From contig NZ_JAPEMC010000005.1 of the NCBI RefSeq assembly GCF_026343115.1, positions 1-64,000 on the forward strand: a stretch of 64,000 nt of DNA, given 5' to 3'. Source of the stretch: Streptomyces sp. NBC_00102. GTDB lineage: Bacteria > Actinomycetota > Actinomycetes > Streptomycetales > Streptomycetaceae. A program made the position numbers and the translations under genes. Below the pieces are notes generated by a model that saw only the letters and a program-made list of their open reading frames with translations, ran no database searches and had not been told where the DNA came from. Positions 1-9,002 of the stretch are shown here, one piece after another. How positions within the stretch are numbered: position 1 is the stretch's first letter; every line of letters starts with the position of its first letter.

Positions 1-19
1 ACGGACACGAACACCGGAT

Positions 20-811
20 TCAGGACGACCTCTGCCCCGGGAGGGAGGCGCGCAGGGACGGCACGGAGGCGAGCAGCGTGCGGGTGTAGGGGTGGCTCGG
101 TGCACGCAGGATCGTCCCGGTGGGGGCGATCTCGACGATCCGGCCGTGCCGCATGACCGCCACGACGTCCGAGACGTGGCAGACCGCGGGCAGGTTGTGG
201 CCGATGAAGAGCATGGAGAGCCCGAGCCGGCGCTGGAGCTCCCGCACCGTGTTGAGGACGGAGGCCTGCACCGAGACGTCGAGCGCCGAGGTGACCTCGT
301 CGGCGATCAGCAGGCCGGGCTCTACGGACAGGGAGCGGGCCAGGGCGACCCGCTGGCGCTGGCCGCCGGACAACTGGCGCGGCAGGCGATCGGCGAGCCC
401 GGGATCCAGCCCGACCAGGCCGAGCAGCTCGGTGACGCGCTCGGCGCGAGCGGCCCGGTCGAGCCGGCGGAAGACCGTCGCGGCCTCGACGAGGGTCTGA
501 CGAGCCGTCATCCGCGGGTCGAGCGCGGTGTCCGGGTCCTGGCGGACGATCTGAACCAGGCGGCCGAGCCGCCGCCGGTCGTGGACGGTCCGGGTGCGGA
601 CCTCGCGGCCGTCGACCAGAACGCGGCCACTGTGCACGGGAACGAGACCGACGATCGCGCCGGCCAGGCTGGACTTCCCGGAGCCGGATTCCCCCACGAG
701 ACCGAGGGTGGTGCCGGAAGGGATCTCCAGTGAGACTCCGTCCACCGCGGCGGGGGCGTCGCGGGGGCCGGGGTGGCGGACGGTGAGGTCGATCACCTGA
801 AGAGTGGTCAT
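20..811 (-). CDS. Dipeptide/oligopeptide ABC transporter ATP-binding protein (DppF/OppF type)
   Basis: This 263-residue protein is a cytoplasmic ATPase that would power peptide or small-solute import. The Walker A loop GESGSGKS is at about residues 40-47, followed by the ABC signature LSGGQRQRV and a Walker B segment running into DEVTSALD. The usual Pro of the DEPTSALD form is Val here, which is tolerated in the family. The start ATG overlaps the stop of the preceding gene (ATGA), so it is the translationally coupled last gene of a four-gene operon (binding protein, permease, permease-ATPase fusion, second ATPase). It lacks the cysteine-rich Opp C-terminal tail that its fused partner carries, as expected for the F-type subunit. 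The substrate cannot be told from sequence; peptides and nickel are both known for the family. Confidence 0.9.
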   Translation of the reverse strand: MTTLQVIDLTVRHPGPRDAPAAVDGVSLEIPSGTTLGLVGESGSGKSSLAGAIVGLVPVHSGRVLVDGREVRTRTVHDRRRLGRLVQIVRQDPDTALDPRMTARQTLVEAATVFRRLDRAARAERVTELLGLVGLDPGLADRLPRQLSGGQRQRVALARSLSVEPGLLIADEVTSALDVSVQASVLNTVRELQRRLGLSMLFIGHNLPAVCHVSDVVAVMRHGRIVEIAPTGTILRAPSHPYTRTLLASVPSLRASLPGQRSS

Positions 812-2676
812 GGTGCGGGCACCGCCTCCGGGGCCGCCGCAGGAACCGGATGCCAGCAGGCGACCCGGTGGCCGGTCCCGAGGTCCTCCAGCGGAGGAGC
901 CTGCTCGGCACAGCGGTCCCGGCGGCGCGGACAGCGGGGCTCGAACGCGCACCCCGCCGCGGGCGCCAGCGGATCGGGCGGCACCCCCTCGACGGTCGGC
1001 AGCGGCCGGCCCCGGTCGGCGGTGAGGTCCGGTACCGAGGCGATCAGGGCCCGGGTGTAGGGATGCCGGGCCCCGTCGGCGAGGCGGTCGACGGGCAGGG
1101 CTTCGACGACGGTGCCCGCGTACATCACCAGGATCCGTTCGCAGAACTCGCCCACGAGCGCGACGTCGTGGCTGATGAACAGGATCGCCGCGTCGGTGTC
1201 CCGCCGGAGGTCGGCGAGCAGCCGGGTGATCTGGCGCTGCACGGTGACGTCGAGCGCCGTGGTCGGTTCGTCGGCGATGATCAGTCCCGGCCGCACCATC
1301 AGCCCGGAGGCGATCATCACCCGCTGGCGCTGGCCGCCGGAGAGCTGGTGAGGACGTGAGCGCAGCATCGCCGGGGGAAGGGCCACCCGGTTCAGGGCGT
1401 CGGCGGCCTCCGCGGCGGCCTGCGCACGGCTCGCACCCCGGTGGGCCCGGACGGCCTCGGTGAGCTGGGTGCCGATGCGCAGGGACGGGTTGAGCGCCGA
1501 GGCCGGGTTCTGGAAGATCATCGACAGGCCCGTCGCGAGGTGCCGGTCCCTCTCCTTCGGCGTCAGGGCGGAAAGGTCCTTCCCGAGCAGGCGCAGTGTG
1601 CGCCTCGACGCCCGGGCGCCGTACGGGAGCAGGTCGGCGACGGCGAGCGCGGTGAGCGACTTGCCGGAACCCGACTCGCCGACGAGGCCGACGATCTCGC
1701 CCGGCCGCAGGGACAGACTCACCCCGCGCACCGGCCGGATCGTGCCGTCGGGGGTGGGGAGTTCGACGGTGAGGTCCTCGACCTGTAGGACCAGCCCGTC
1801 CTCGGCGGGACCGCTCGGAGCGGGTACCGGTGCGGGGCCGCGCGGCACCCGTCCGCGCCGTGCGACCTTGCCGGCCAGGACCTCTCCGAGCAGCTGGAAG
1901 GTCAGGGCCGCGTAGAGGATGGCCAGACCCGGGGCGAGCGCCGGAACCGGCTCCGCGTAGATCCGGTCGAGCCCCTGGCTGAGCAGTTGCCCCCAGTCGT
2001 ACCCGGGCGGCTGGACGCCCAGGCCGAGGAAGCTCAGTCCCGAGAGCGCGACCAGCGCGGTGCCCGCCGCCGTGGTGACGCTCAGGAGCAGCGGCTCGGC
2101 GATGTTGGGCAGGACGTGCCGCCACAGCAGGCGGTGGCGGCGCAGGCCGAGGACCCGGGCCGCGGCCAGGTGGTCGGTGCCCGCGACACCCGCGGCGAGG
2201 GTCTGGGCGAGTCGGGCGAACCCGGGGACGGCGGCCGCCGCGAGGGCCAGTACCGCCCCGCCGGCGCCCGCGCCGAACACGACCGCGAGGAACATCGCGA
2301 CGAGGAGCCCCGGGAAGGCGAGCAGGAGGTTGATCAGTCCGCCGGTCAGCCGACGGGCGCGTCGCCCGAGGACGGCGGTGCACGCCCCGAGGAGGACTCC
2401 CGCGGTCGCCCCGAGCAGCACCGCCGCCAGCGCGAGCAGCAGCGAAGGGCGGGTGGCCGTCAGGATGCGGGCGAGCAGGTCCCGGCCGAGGCCGTCGGTG
2501 CCGAACGGATGCACCGCGGAGGGGCCCTGGAGCACGGCCGACGGGTCCGGGCGGTCGGCCGCCGCACCCCAGACCAGGGGGCCGGCCAGGGCGAGCGCGA
2601 CGAGCGACGCCAGCATGACCGCGGTTGCCCAGGCCATGGGAGAGCGGGGGAGTGCGGACGGGGGCCTCATGGTCAC
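808..2676 (-). CDS. Fused ABC permease-ATPase (DppC-DppD type) of the peptide importer
   Basis: The protein has 622 residues. Roughly residues 1-280 are a membrane permease: several hydrophobic helices and the EAA-loop region around GTDHLAAARVLGLRRHRL, which docks on the ATPase. From about residue 295 it continues into an ABC ATPase with Walker A GESGSGKS near residue 332, LSGGQRQRV near 442 and Walker B ending DEPTTALD. The C-terminus carries the cysteine-containing Opp/Dpp tail (CAFEPRCPRRRDRC). DppC and DppD are normally separate proteins, so this is a gene fusion; the reading frame is clean across the junction. It overlaps its neighbours by four bases on both sides. Inference: the fusion fixes one permease to one ATPase in the import complex with the DppB- and DppF-like proteins. 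Confidence 0.88.
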   Translation of the reverse strand: MTMRPPSALPRSPMAWATAVMLASLVALALAGPLVWGAAADRPDPSAVLQGPSAVHPFGTDGLGRDLLARILTATRPSLLLALAAVLLGATAGVLLGACTAVLGRRARRLTGGLINLLLAFPGLLVAMFLAVVFGAGAGGAVLALAAAAVPGFARLAQTLAAGVAGTDHLAAARVLGLRRHRLLWRHVLPNIAEPLLLSVTTAAGTALVALSGLSFLGLGVQPPGYDWGQLLSQGLDRIYAEPVPALAPGLAILYAALTFQLLGEVLAGKVARRGRVPRGPAPVPAPSGPAEDGLVLQVEDLTVELPTPDGTIRPVRGVSLSLRPGEIVGLVGESGSGKSLTALAVADLLPYGARASRRTLRLLGKDLSALTPKERDRHLATGLSMIFQNPASALNPSLRIGTQLTEAVRAHRGASRAQAAAEAADALNRVALPPAMLRSRPHQLSGGQRQRVMIASGLMVRPGLIIADEPTTALDVTVQRQITRLLADLRRDTDAAILFISHDVALVGEFCERILVMYAGTVVEALPVDRLADGARHPYTRALIASVPDLTADRGRPLPTVEGVPPDPLAPAAGCAFEPRCPRRRDRCAEQAPPLEDLGTGHRVACWHPVPAAAPEAVPAP

Positions 2677-3641
2677 ATCTCCCGGATCGCCGAGCGCGGA
2701 TCGAGCAGGGCAAGCAGTACGTCCACCAGGAGGCCGGCGAGCAGCACGGTGGTGCCGAGCACCAGAACCATGGCCTGCACCACCGGGTAGTCCTGGGCGA
2801 CCACGGACTGGGCCATGGCGGACCCGATGCCGGGCCAGGCGAAGACCTTCTCGACGAGCACGGTGCCGGCGATCAGCGCGGGCAGCAGACTTCCGGCGAC
2901 GGTGAGCGCGGCGGACACCATGTTCGGTGCCGCGTGCCGGAGGTAGCGGCGTGCCGGGGACAGCCGCTTGCTCCGGGCGGTGCGCAGATAGTCCTCGTTC
3001 AGCACCTTCAGCGCCTCCACCCGGACGATGCGCAGGAGTACGGCGGCGGGAGCGAGGGAGAGCGCGAGGACGGGCAGGACGAGCGACTCGGCGCCCGCCG
3101 CTCCGGCCACCGGGAGCAGTTGGAGGCCGACGGCCAGCAGCGCGGTGAGCCCGGCGGCCAGGACGAAGTCGGGCACTCCCGTCAGACCGGCGGTGACCGC
3201 GGTGAACACCAGCTCGGTGCGCGGGCGTCGGCCGTCACGGGTGCGGACGGCGGCCAGCAGGCCGCCGGGCAGGGCGACGGCGAGGGCGGCCAGGAAGGCG
3301 AGGACGGCGATCTCCAGGGTGGCGGGCAACCGGGTACGGACCAGCTCGGCGACCGGCGCGCCCGTGACCAGCGACGTACCGAGGTCGCCGTGCAGCAGGC
3401 CGTCGAGGTAGTGGCGGTACTGGGAGAGGAAGGGAGCGTCGAGCCCGAGGTCGTGTCTGCGCGCGGCCACGAGGCCGGGGGAGGCGTCGACGCCGAGAGC
3501 GGCCCGGACCGGATCGCCGGGGATGAGACGGATCATCGCGAAGGACGCGGTGACCACGACCCCCAGGGAGAGGAGCAGCCGGACACCGCGGCGGCCGAGG
3601 AACACGGTCCAGGGATGCCGCGACAGCTGGGATGCAGACAT
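2673..3641 (-). CDS. ABC transporter permease, DppB/OppB type
   Basis: The protein has 322 residues and is an inner-membrane permease of the BPD_transp_1 family. It starts with the typical DppB opening, a basic segment before the first helix and then MIRLIPGDPVRAALG, where the GDP motif is characteristic. Five or six further hydrophobic segments follow. The coupling loop carries LNEDYLRTARSKRLSP, and the C-terminal WPGIGSAMAQSVVAQDYPVVQ is also diagnostic. The ATG at 3641 was chosen because it lies just downstream of the binding-protein stop and gives the normal family length. It would form the translocation pore with the DppC half of the fusion protein. Confidence 0.9.
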   Translation of the reverse strand: MSASQLSRHPWTVFLGRRGVRLLLSLGVVVTASFAMIRLIPGDPVRAALGVDASPGLVAARRHDLGLDAPFLSQYRHYLDGLLHGDLGTSLVTGAPVAELVRTRLPATLEIAVLAFLAALAVALPGGLLAAVRTRDGRRPRTELVFTAVTAGLTGVPDFVLAAGLTALLAVGLQLLPVAGAAGAESLVLPVLALSLAPAAVLLRIVRVEALKVLNEDYLRTARSKRLSPARRYLRHAAPNMVSAALTVAGSLLPALIAGTVLVEKVFAWPGIGSAMAQSVVAQDYPVVQAMVLVLGTTVLLAGLLVDVLLALLDPRSAIREM

Positions 3642-3655
3642 GGTGGGGCCCCAGG

Positions 3656-5236
3656 TCACTGGTGGAGGCGGATGCTGGTGGGAACGAGCCCGCCGCCGAA
3701 GGTGGTGGCGAAGGTGGTGCGGTAGCCGTAGACACCGCTGCTGCCCCGGGCGATCGGCAGCGCGTCGGCCGAGCGGAAGAGAGCGGCGGCGGCCCGGTTC
3801 CACGTGCCGCACCCCGTCGTGTCCGGCTCCCGCAGGGCCCGGGAGACCAGGGCGTCGTACTCGGGATTCGCCACCCCCGCGAAGTTGAGGCCGCGGGCCG
3901 GGGTGGGGCCGGAGAAGAAGGAGACGAAGCCGACCGGCAGCGCGAAACCCGGAGTGCTGCCGACCACCACGTCGAAGTCGGCGCTCTGGTACATGGCGTT
4001 GACGAGGGCCGGCAGGCTCTCGGAGACCAGGTCGACCTCGGCGCCGAGAGCCGTCCACTCCCGGGCCATGAGCTCGGCCACGGAGACCAGGGTCGGGCCG
4101 AGGTCGGGACTGGTGATCAGGCGGAGCCGGAGCGGCCGGCCGTCCTTGGTGAGCGGGCCGTCGGCGGACCGGGTCCAGCCGGCCGCCCTCAGGGCCTCGG
4201 GGGCGTCGCGCGCGGGCAGATGGGCGTCGGCGAGGTCGGCGTGGCAGACGGCGCCCTCGGCGCCGAAGTCGGTGGCGGGGCTGCCGGTGCCGCCGACGGC
4301 GACGTTGGCGAGCCCCCGGCGGTCGAGGCCGGAGACCAGGGCGCGGCGCAGCGCCCGGTCGGAGAGCACCCGCCCGGGACGCTGGTTGAAGAAGGTCAGC
4401 CCGACCACGGTCGCCACGTCGGCGGTGGACAGGCCGCGTCCGGTGAGCCGGGCGCGGTCCGGCCCGCTCACACCGGCGATCTCGACGCCCCCGGTGAGCA
4501 GCAGGTTGGCCGCCGTGGACGCCTGGGGCACCACCGAGAGGACGAGGTGCGCGGGGAGGCCGGGTTCCTCGGTCGTCGCCCCGGAGGGCCCCCAGGAGTA
4601 GCCGTCGCGGACGGTGAACTCGTACGGTCCGCCGGGGGTGTAGCGGGTCAGTACGTAAGGACCGGTGCCCTGGGTGGTGCGGTCCAGCGAATCGGGCCGG
4701 TCGAGGCCGGCGGGGCAGACGATCGGCAGCAGGCCGACGGTGCGGGTGAGGAACGGGAAGGGCGCGGCGGCGGTCACTGACACCGTGCCGGTCCTGTCGT
4801 CGGCGCTCGCTTCGAACGGAACGTTCGGCAGGACGGTCTGGGCACCGGCGAGCTTGTGGGCCGGGTCGCCCGCGTAGGTGAGTGCCCGGACCACCGCCGA
4901 GGCGGTCAGCGTGGTCCCGTCGGAGCAGGTGACGTCCGGGCGGAGGGTGAAGGTGGCCGTGGTCGCCGTGGCCCGCCAGGAGGTGGCAAGACCGGAGACC
5001 AGGCCGCCGTCGGGGGCGAGGTTGACCAGGGAGTCGTAGGCGTAGTGGGCCTGGGGGGCGCCGAAGGCGGAGTACGGGTCGAAGCTCGGTGTTTCGCTGG
5101 TCCCGGCGATCCGGACGGTGCCGCGGATCTTCAGCGGGCCGGCGGTCGAGGAGGTGGCGGCTCGGCCGCAACCGCCCAGCGCGACGGTAGCGGCGAGGGC
5201 GGCCGCCAGAGCGACCGGCGGGGAGCGTCGGAGCAT
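3656..5236 (-). CDS. Peptide/solute-binding lipoprotein of the ABC importer (SBP_bac_5 family)
   Basis: The protein has 526 residues. A lipoprotein signal peptide ends in the lipobox LGGC with the modified Cys at position 23. After a short Ser/Thr-rich linker the mature part has family-5 binding protein features: an early SFDPYSAFG segment, VRALTYAGDPAHK, and the FNQRPGRVLSDRALRRALVSGLDR region that marks this fold. It is the first gene of the importer operon, 14 bases upstream of the DppB gene. The ATG at 5236 is preferred because it gives a standard signal peptide; an upstream in-frame start would add an unconvincing basic extension. The ribosome binding site is weak. It would capture substrate outside the membrane and deliver it to the permeases. 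Confidence 0.87.
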   Translation of the reverse strand: MLRRSPPVALAAALAATVALGGCGRAATSSTAGPLKIRGTVRIAGTSETPSFDPYSAFGAPQAHYAYDSLVNLAPDGGLVSGLATSWRATATTATFTLRPDVTCSDGTTLTASAVVRALTYAGDPAHKLAGAQTVLPNVPFEASADDRTGTVSVTAAAPFPFLTRTVGLLPIVCPAGLDRPDSLDRTTQGTGPYVLTRYTPGGPYEFTVRDGYSWGPSGATTEEPGLPAHLVLSVVPQASTAANLLLTGGVEIAGVSGPDRARLTGRGLSTADVATVVGLTFFNQRPGRVLSDRALRRALVSGLDRRGLANVAVGGTGSPATDFGAEGAVCHADLADAHLPARDAPEALRAAGWTRSADGPLTKDGRPLRLRLITSPDLGPTLVSVAELMAREWTALGAEVDLVSESLPALVNAMYQSADFDVVVGSTPGFALPVGFVSFFSGPTPARGLNFAGVANPEYDALVSRALREPDTTGCGTWNRAAAALFRSADALPIARGSSGVYGYRTTFATTFGGGLVPTSIRLHQ

Positions 5237-6028
5237 GGCGTCATGGTGCCACCGGTGTGTCGGTCCCGATGGTCCAACTGGCTTGTGCGGAAGGGGTGTT
5301 CGAATGTGCCAAGCCGCCTGGAAGCTGGGCGGGGAGCCGTCGCGGGCCATGGGGCGGCCGATCCTGGTTCACCCGTACGAGGGGCACCGGGGCGGGTTGT
5401 GCCCATCGACCGGGCGGGCGCGAGGGGTAGGGCGGATCGCGGGACGCGGGTCCCGCGGCGGGTGCGCGCGGGGGCGTCGGCCCTCCGCGGTACGGGGCGG
5501 TGGGGAACCGTCCCGCCCAAGGGCTGTCCCGTAATCCCCGGTGGGTGCGCGACGACAGCTACGGCACCTCGCCGCGTTGTCGGAACGTCCACATACATCC
5601 AGTATGCGGACGCTCCTCCGCCTTGCGATGCACCGCACCCGACGCCGCGCACTGATCCACCACGGATTACGGGACAGCCCTCAGGCCGTGGCGCCGGGCG
5701 TTTCGGAGCAGGGGCATCTATGGAGAAAGGTAATCGGATAATCGCATTGAATGGTGCTGGGGGCGGTGTGGTCCAAGGGTTACGCGCAAAAATCATGAAC
5801 ACTCGCACGAGTGAACAGAGGGGAGCTGATTGGTCCAGGCGGGTGTTATTCCACTACGGTGATCACGGGATCGGATGGTGAGTTCCGGCGTCCGGGAATC
5901 CGATTCGCCAGGTGAGTCCCGGATATTCGAGAGTGAATCCCGCCCGGCCACGCACTGCTCCGGTTTCGTTTTCGGCTTTGGTCGCGCCGGGTCCCTGTCA
6001 TACGTATGCGTGGAGAGGATGGAGAATC
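5237..6028. other. Non-coding region between the peptide importer and the DUF5132 gene
   Basis: I see no convincing gene here. It separates divergent genes, so it should carry promoters for both. It contains a MITE-like element (5520-5681). After that, about 5700-5870 is clearly less GC-rich than the surroundings, which fits promoter DNA, but I could not place -35/-10 boxes with confidence. Confidence 0.6.
5520..5681. mobile_element. MITE-like element with terminal inverted repeats
   Basis: The ends AGGGCTGTCCCGTAATCC and the reverse complement of the right end are identical over 18 bases. With a small gap the similarity continues for roughly 20 more bases. The element is 162 bp, too short for a transposase, and is flanked by CA on both sides, a possible 2-bp target duplication. 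The GGGCTGTCCCGTAA terminus is, from memory, common in streptomycete insertion sequences of the IS5 kind. It is probably a non-autonomous derivative. The short open frames inside it are not credible genes. Confidence 0.65.
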
Positions 6029-6370
6029 ATGCCGCCAGTAGTCCCGCCCTTCCTGATCGGCCTCATTGTCGCGCCGCTGGCCAAGCGCCTGCTCAAGCCA
6101 CTGGTGAGCGGAGTCGTCAAGACGTCCGTCGGGATCGCGATGGAGGTGAAGAAGGCGGCTCAGGAGGCCGGGGAGAACATCCACGACCTCGCCGCCGAGG
6201 TGGCCGCCGACGTCGTGGCCGCCCAGATCGCCGCCAGTGAGACCGAAGGGCACTCCGTCGTCGGCCAGCGTGCCGGCACCAAGGACGCGGCCGCCGACCG
6301 CGCCGAAGGGGACGCGAGGGCCCCGAAGATCCGTGCGACCGCCGGTTCCGCCGCCGGCAAGTCCCACTGA
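6029..6370 (+). CDS. Small DUF5132-like membrane protein
   Basis: The protein has 113 residues. One hydrophobic segment near the N-terminus (about residues 3-20, VVPPFLIGLIVAPLAKRLL) is followed by a long amphipathic, Ala/Glu-rich helix (KKAAQEAGENIHDLAAEVAADVV) and a charged, probably disordered tail. GGAG sits four bases before the ATG. The layout resembles DUF5132 and, more loosely, the DUF1490/PacL small partners of mycobacterial metal-exporting P-type ATPases. The next gene encodes an exporter with an HMA-like N-terminus, so the pair may work together at the membrane. That is inference; no metal-binding motif is visible in this protein. Confidence 0.7.
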   Translation: MPPVVPPFLIGLIVAPLAKRLLKPLVSGVVKTSVGIAMEVKKAAQEAGENIHDLAAEVAADVVAAQIAASETEGHSVVGQRAGTKDAAADRAEGDARAPKIRATAGSAAGKSH

Positions 6371-6464
6371 CGGCCCGTAAGAACAGGTGCCGCCGCCAGG
6401 CGTGCACGCCGATCGGTCTCGGCGCAGCACGCCCGGGCGGCGGCCATCCGCGAGCCGTTCGGCC

Positions 6465-6548
6465 GCAGAGATCCGCAGATGCGCCGATCCGCAGAGATCC
6501 GCAGAGATCTGCAGATTCGCAGAGATCCAGAGATCCCCAGAGATCCAC
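6465..6548 (+). repeat. Degenerate GCAGAGATCC tandem repeat
   Basis: The decamer GCAGAGATCC and close variants (GCGCCGATCC, GCAGAGATCT, AGAGATCCCC) recur about eight times in 84 bases in the leader between the DUF5132 gene and the ABC exporter gene. It lies outside any credible gene. It could be slippage-generated sequence or a cluster of protein-binding sites. Confidence 0.7.
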
Positions 6549-6631
6549 CCTCAGTGTTTCCCGTTCCGTCGCCGTGATCCGTCGTGTCCGAGACGGACTC
6601 CCGCGACCTCCGCAAACAGGTGAACGTACAC

Positions 6632-8950
6632 ATGCCATCGCTACTGGGTGCCGCAGCCGGATTCCGCTCCGTGGAGTCGGGTGCGAGCCCGCGCTCGGTC
6701 ATCCCGGGCCGTCAGCGCTGGGACGTCGAGCTGGTGCTCGGCCGCCCCCGGACGGCCGAGATCCTCGCCGCCGTGCTGCGCCGCATTCCCGGGATCACCG
6801 AGGCCCGGGCCAACCCGGTCACCGGCGGGGTGCTCGTCCGGCACGACGGGCGGCTGCACGCCGCGGACGTCGGCAGGATCATCCGCGGAGCAGCCACCCG
6901 GGTCGCGGAGAACGCGACCGGAGCGGGACGTCCGACCGGAGCGGGACGTCCGGCACCGGCGGCCGGCCCCACAGCCGCCTCGGCCCCGCGAGTGGACCTC
7001 GGCCCGGTCGTGCGCCCGGTGCTCGCCGTCGGCAGCGGTGTCGTGGCCGGGGCCACGCTGGTCAAGGGTTCCGCGAGAGGCAGGCAGTTGGTGGCGGCCG
7101 GCGGGGTCGCCGCGGCGACCGCGATCGTCCTGCGGAAGGCATGGCGCCAAGCGGTCGAGGCTGCCCAGCACACGACCGGGACAGGCGCGCAACGTCACCC
7201 GCTGCTGGAGATCGTCGGTCCGCACCGCCGCCGCCTCTACCGTGCCGCCGCCCTGTCCGTCGCCTGCCAGGCCGCGGAGATGGCGCTCGGTACCTTCCTC
7301 GGATGGACCGGCCTCGTCCTCATCAAGGGCGAGGCGGCCCCGCTGGCCGTCCTCGGCCTGACCACGGCCTCCGCCCAACTCCTCGGCCTGGCAGGTCTGG
7401 TGGCCGTCGCCTGCGCTGCGGTGGCCGGTCTCTCCTACGCCTCGAACCTCCAATGGCGCCGACTCGGCCAGGACATCGAGCACGACTGGCGGAGCCGCAC
7501 GTACCGGCACGTCCAGCACCTCGAACTGGGTCATCTGGAAGGCGAGCGGACCAGCCGGGTGGCCGGCACGCTCACCAACGACGTCGGCCAACTGGGCGCC
7601 TTCTTCGCCGGCCCGGCCAACGACGTGCTGCAACTCGGCACCAGCCTCGCCGTCCTGGTACCCGCGTTCCTACTGCTGGCACCGCAGATCGCCTGGATCG
7701 CGTTCCTGCCGATCCCGCTCATCGCCTGGCTCTCGCTGCGCCACCAGGGAGAGGCCGCGGCCACCTACGCCGCCACCGGCGAGCGCCGGGCCAGGCTGGG
7801 CAGCCAGGTGATCAACTCCCTGGAAGCCGGTGCGACGGTCAAGAGCTTCTGCACCGAGGACCACGAGGCGACACGCGTCGACGAGCTGAGCGAATCGGTT
7901 CAGGAGAGCAGCCGGCAGGCCGACCGGAGCACGATCCGCCACGTCGAGACCGTACGGGCCTGTACCACCGCGTCCATGGCCGGCACCCTTCTGATCGGCG
8001 GCCGGTCGGTGCTCAACGGCACCCTGCGCTTCGAGGTGTTCAGCCCGCTGATCGGACTGCCCCAGATGCTGATGATGCGGATGAGCCGCCTCGGCGGCAT
8101 CGCCGACCAGTACCAGCGCACCCTCGCGTCCTACGACCGGGTCCAGAGCCTGCGCGCCCTGCCCGTCGAGGTCGACAACGGCGACGGGACGCTCGAACTC
8201 GCCGAAGTACGGGGCGAGATCGTCCTCGACGGGGTCACCTTCGCCTACCCCGGCCGCCCGGCGACACTGGAGGATCTCTCCCTGACCATCCCGGCCGGGC
8301 AGGTGACCGCCCTGGTGGGAGCGACCGGCTCGGGCAAGACGACGATCGCCAAACTCCTGATGCGCTACCAGGACGCGGAGTCGGGCCGGGTGCTGCTCGA
8401 CGGCCAGGACGTCCGGGACCTGCGGCGGCACGACCTGCGGCACGCCGTCGGCTTCGTCGCGCAGGATCCGTTCCTCTTCGACGGCACCATCGCCGACAAC
8501 ATCCGCTACGGCACCTTCGAGGCCTCGCACGAGGACGTGGTCCGGGCCGCCGCCATGGCCGAGGCCCACGCCTTCGTCGCCACCCTGCCCGACGGCTACG
8601 ACACCCTCATCGGTGAACGCGGCACCACGCTCTCCGGCGGCCAGCGGCAGCGGATCGCCCTGGCGCGCGCGATCCTCAAGGACTCCCCGGTCGTCATCCT
8701 CGACGAGGCAACCTCCGCCGTGGACAACGAGACCGAGGCCGCCATCCAGCGCACGCTGCGCAGCTTCGCCGAGGACCGGACGATGGTCGTCATCGCTCAT
8801 CGCCTCTCCACGGTCCGCCACGCCGACCGGATCTACGTCATGGACAAGAGCGGCACCGTCGCCGAGCAAGGCACCCACGACGAACTCCTCGCCCAGCACG
8901 GGCTCTACGCATCCCTCTGGCAGCTCCAGGCCGGCGACATCGCCGCCTGA
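6632..8950 (+). CDS. ABC exporter (half-transporter) with HMA-like N-terminal domain
   Basis: The protein has 772 residues. Residues about 25-75 (WDVELVLGRPRTAEILAAVL, then GITEARANPVTGGVLVRHD) look like an HMA_2-type ferredoxin-like fold without the metal-binding CxxC. A Gly/Ala linker and one or two hydrophobic stretches follow (VRPVLAVGSGVVAGATLVKG), then a six-helix exporter domain and a nucleotide-binding domain. That domain has Walker A GATGSGKT at about 563, LSGGQRQR at about 667, Walker B VVILDEATSAVD near 687 and an H-loop in VIAHRLSTV. A GTG at 6584 in the same frame is an alternative start; the ATG at 6632 is preferred because AGGTGA lies eight bases before it. It works as a dimer. 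It precedes the NRPS gene and may export the peptide, or may pair with the DUF5132 protein in another role. Confidence 0.85.
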   Translation: MPSLLGAAAGFRSVESGASPRSVIPGRQRWDVELVLGRPRTAEILAAVLRRIPGITEARANPVTGGVLVRHDGRLHAADVGRIIRGAATRVAENATGAGRPTGAGRPAPAAGPTAASAPRVDLGPVVRPVLAVGSGVVAGATLVKGSARGRQLVAAGGVAAATAIVLRKAWRQAVEAAQHTTGTGAQRHPLLEIVGPHRRRLYRAAALSVACQAAEMALGTFLGWTGLVLIKGEAAPLAVLGLTTASAQLLGLAGLVAVACAAVAGLSYASNLQWRRLGQDIEHDWRSRTYRHVQHLELGHLEGERTSRVAGTLTNDVGQLGAFFAGPANDVLQLGTSLAVLVPAFLLLAPQIAWIAFLPIPLIAWLSLRHQGEAAATYAATGERRARLGSQVINSLEAGATVKSFCTEDHEATRVDELSESVQESSRQADRSTIRHVETVRACTTASMAGTLLIGGRSVLNGTLRFEVFSPLIGLPQMLMMRMSRLGGIADQYQRTLASYDRVQSLRALPVEVDNGDGTLELAEVRGEIVLDGVTFAYPGRPATLEDLSLTIPAGQVTALVGATGSGKTTIAKLLMRYQDAESGRVLLDGQDVRDLRRHDLRHAVGFVAQDPFLFDGTIADNIRYGTFEASHEDVVRAAAMAEAHAFVATLPDGYDTLIGERGTTLSGGQRQRIALARAILKDSPVVILDEATSAVDNETEAAIQRTLRSFAEDRTMVVIAHRLSTVRHADRIYVMDKSGTVAEQGTHDELLAQHGLYASLWQLQAGDIAA

Positions 8951-8970
8951 CCGCGGAAGCGGACCGCCCC

Positions 8971-9002
8971 CGCCGGCCACGTGACACACACCGTGGCCGG
9001 CG
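8971..9002 (+). terminator. Hairpin between the ABC exporter and NRPS genes
   Basis: There are perfect 11-bp arms (CGCCGGCCACG / CGTGGCCGGCG) with a 10-base loop, 20 bases after the exporter stop and 54 bases before the NRPS start. No U-tract follows, as is usual in actinomycetes. It may end exporter transcription or act as a partial terminator inside one transcript. Confidence 0.6.

Noticed and set aside
5541..5741. Short open frame inside the MITE-like element
   Set aside because: It lies mostly within the inverted-repeat element, lacks a ribosome binding site and has no recognisable domain.
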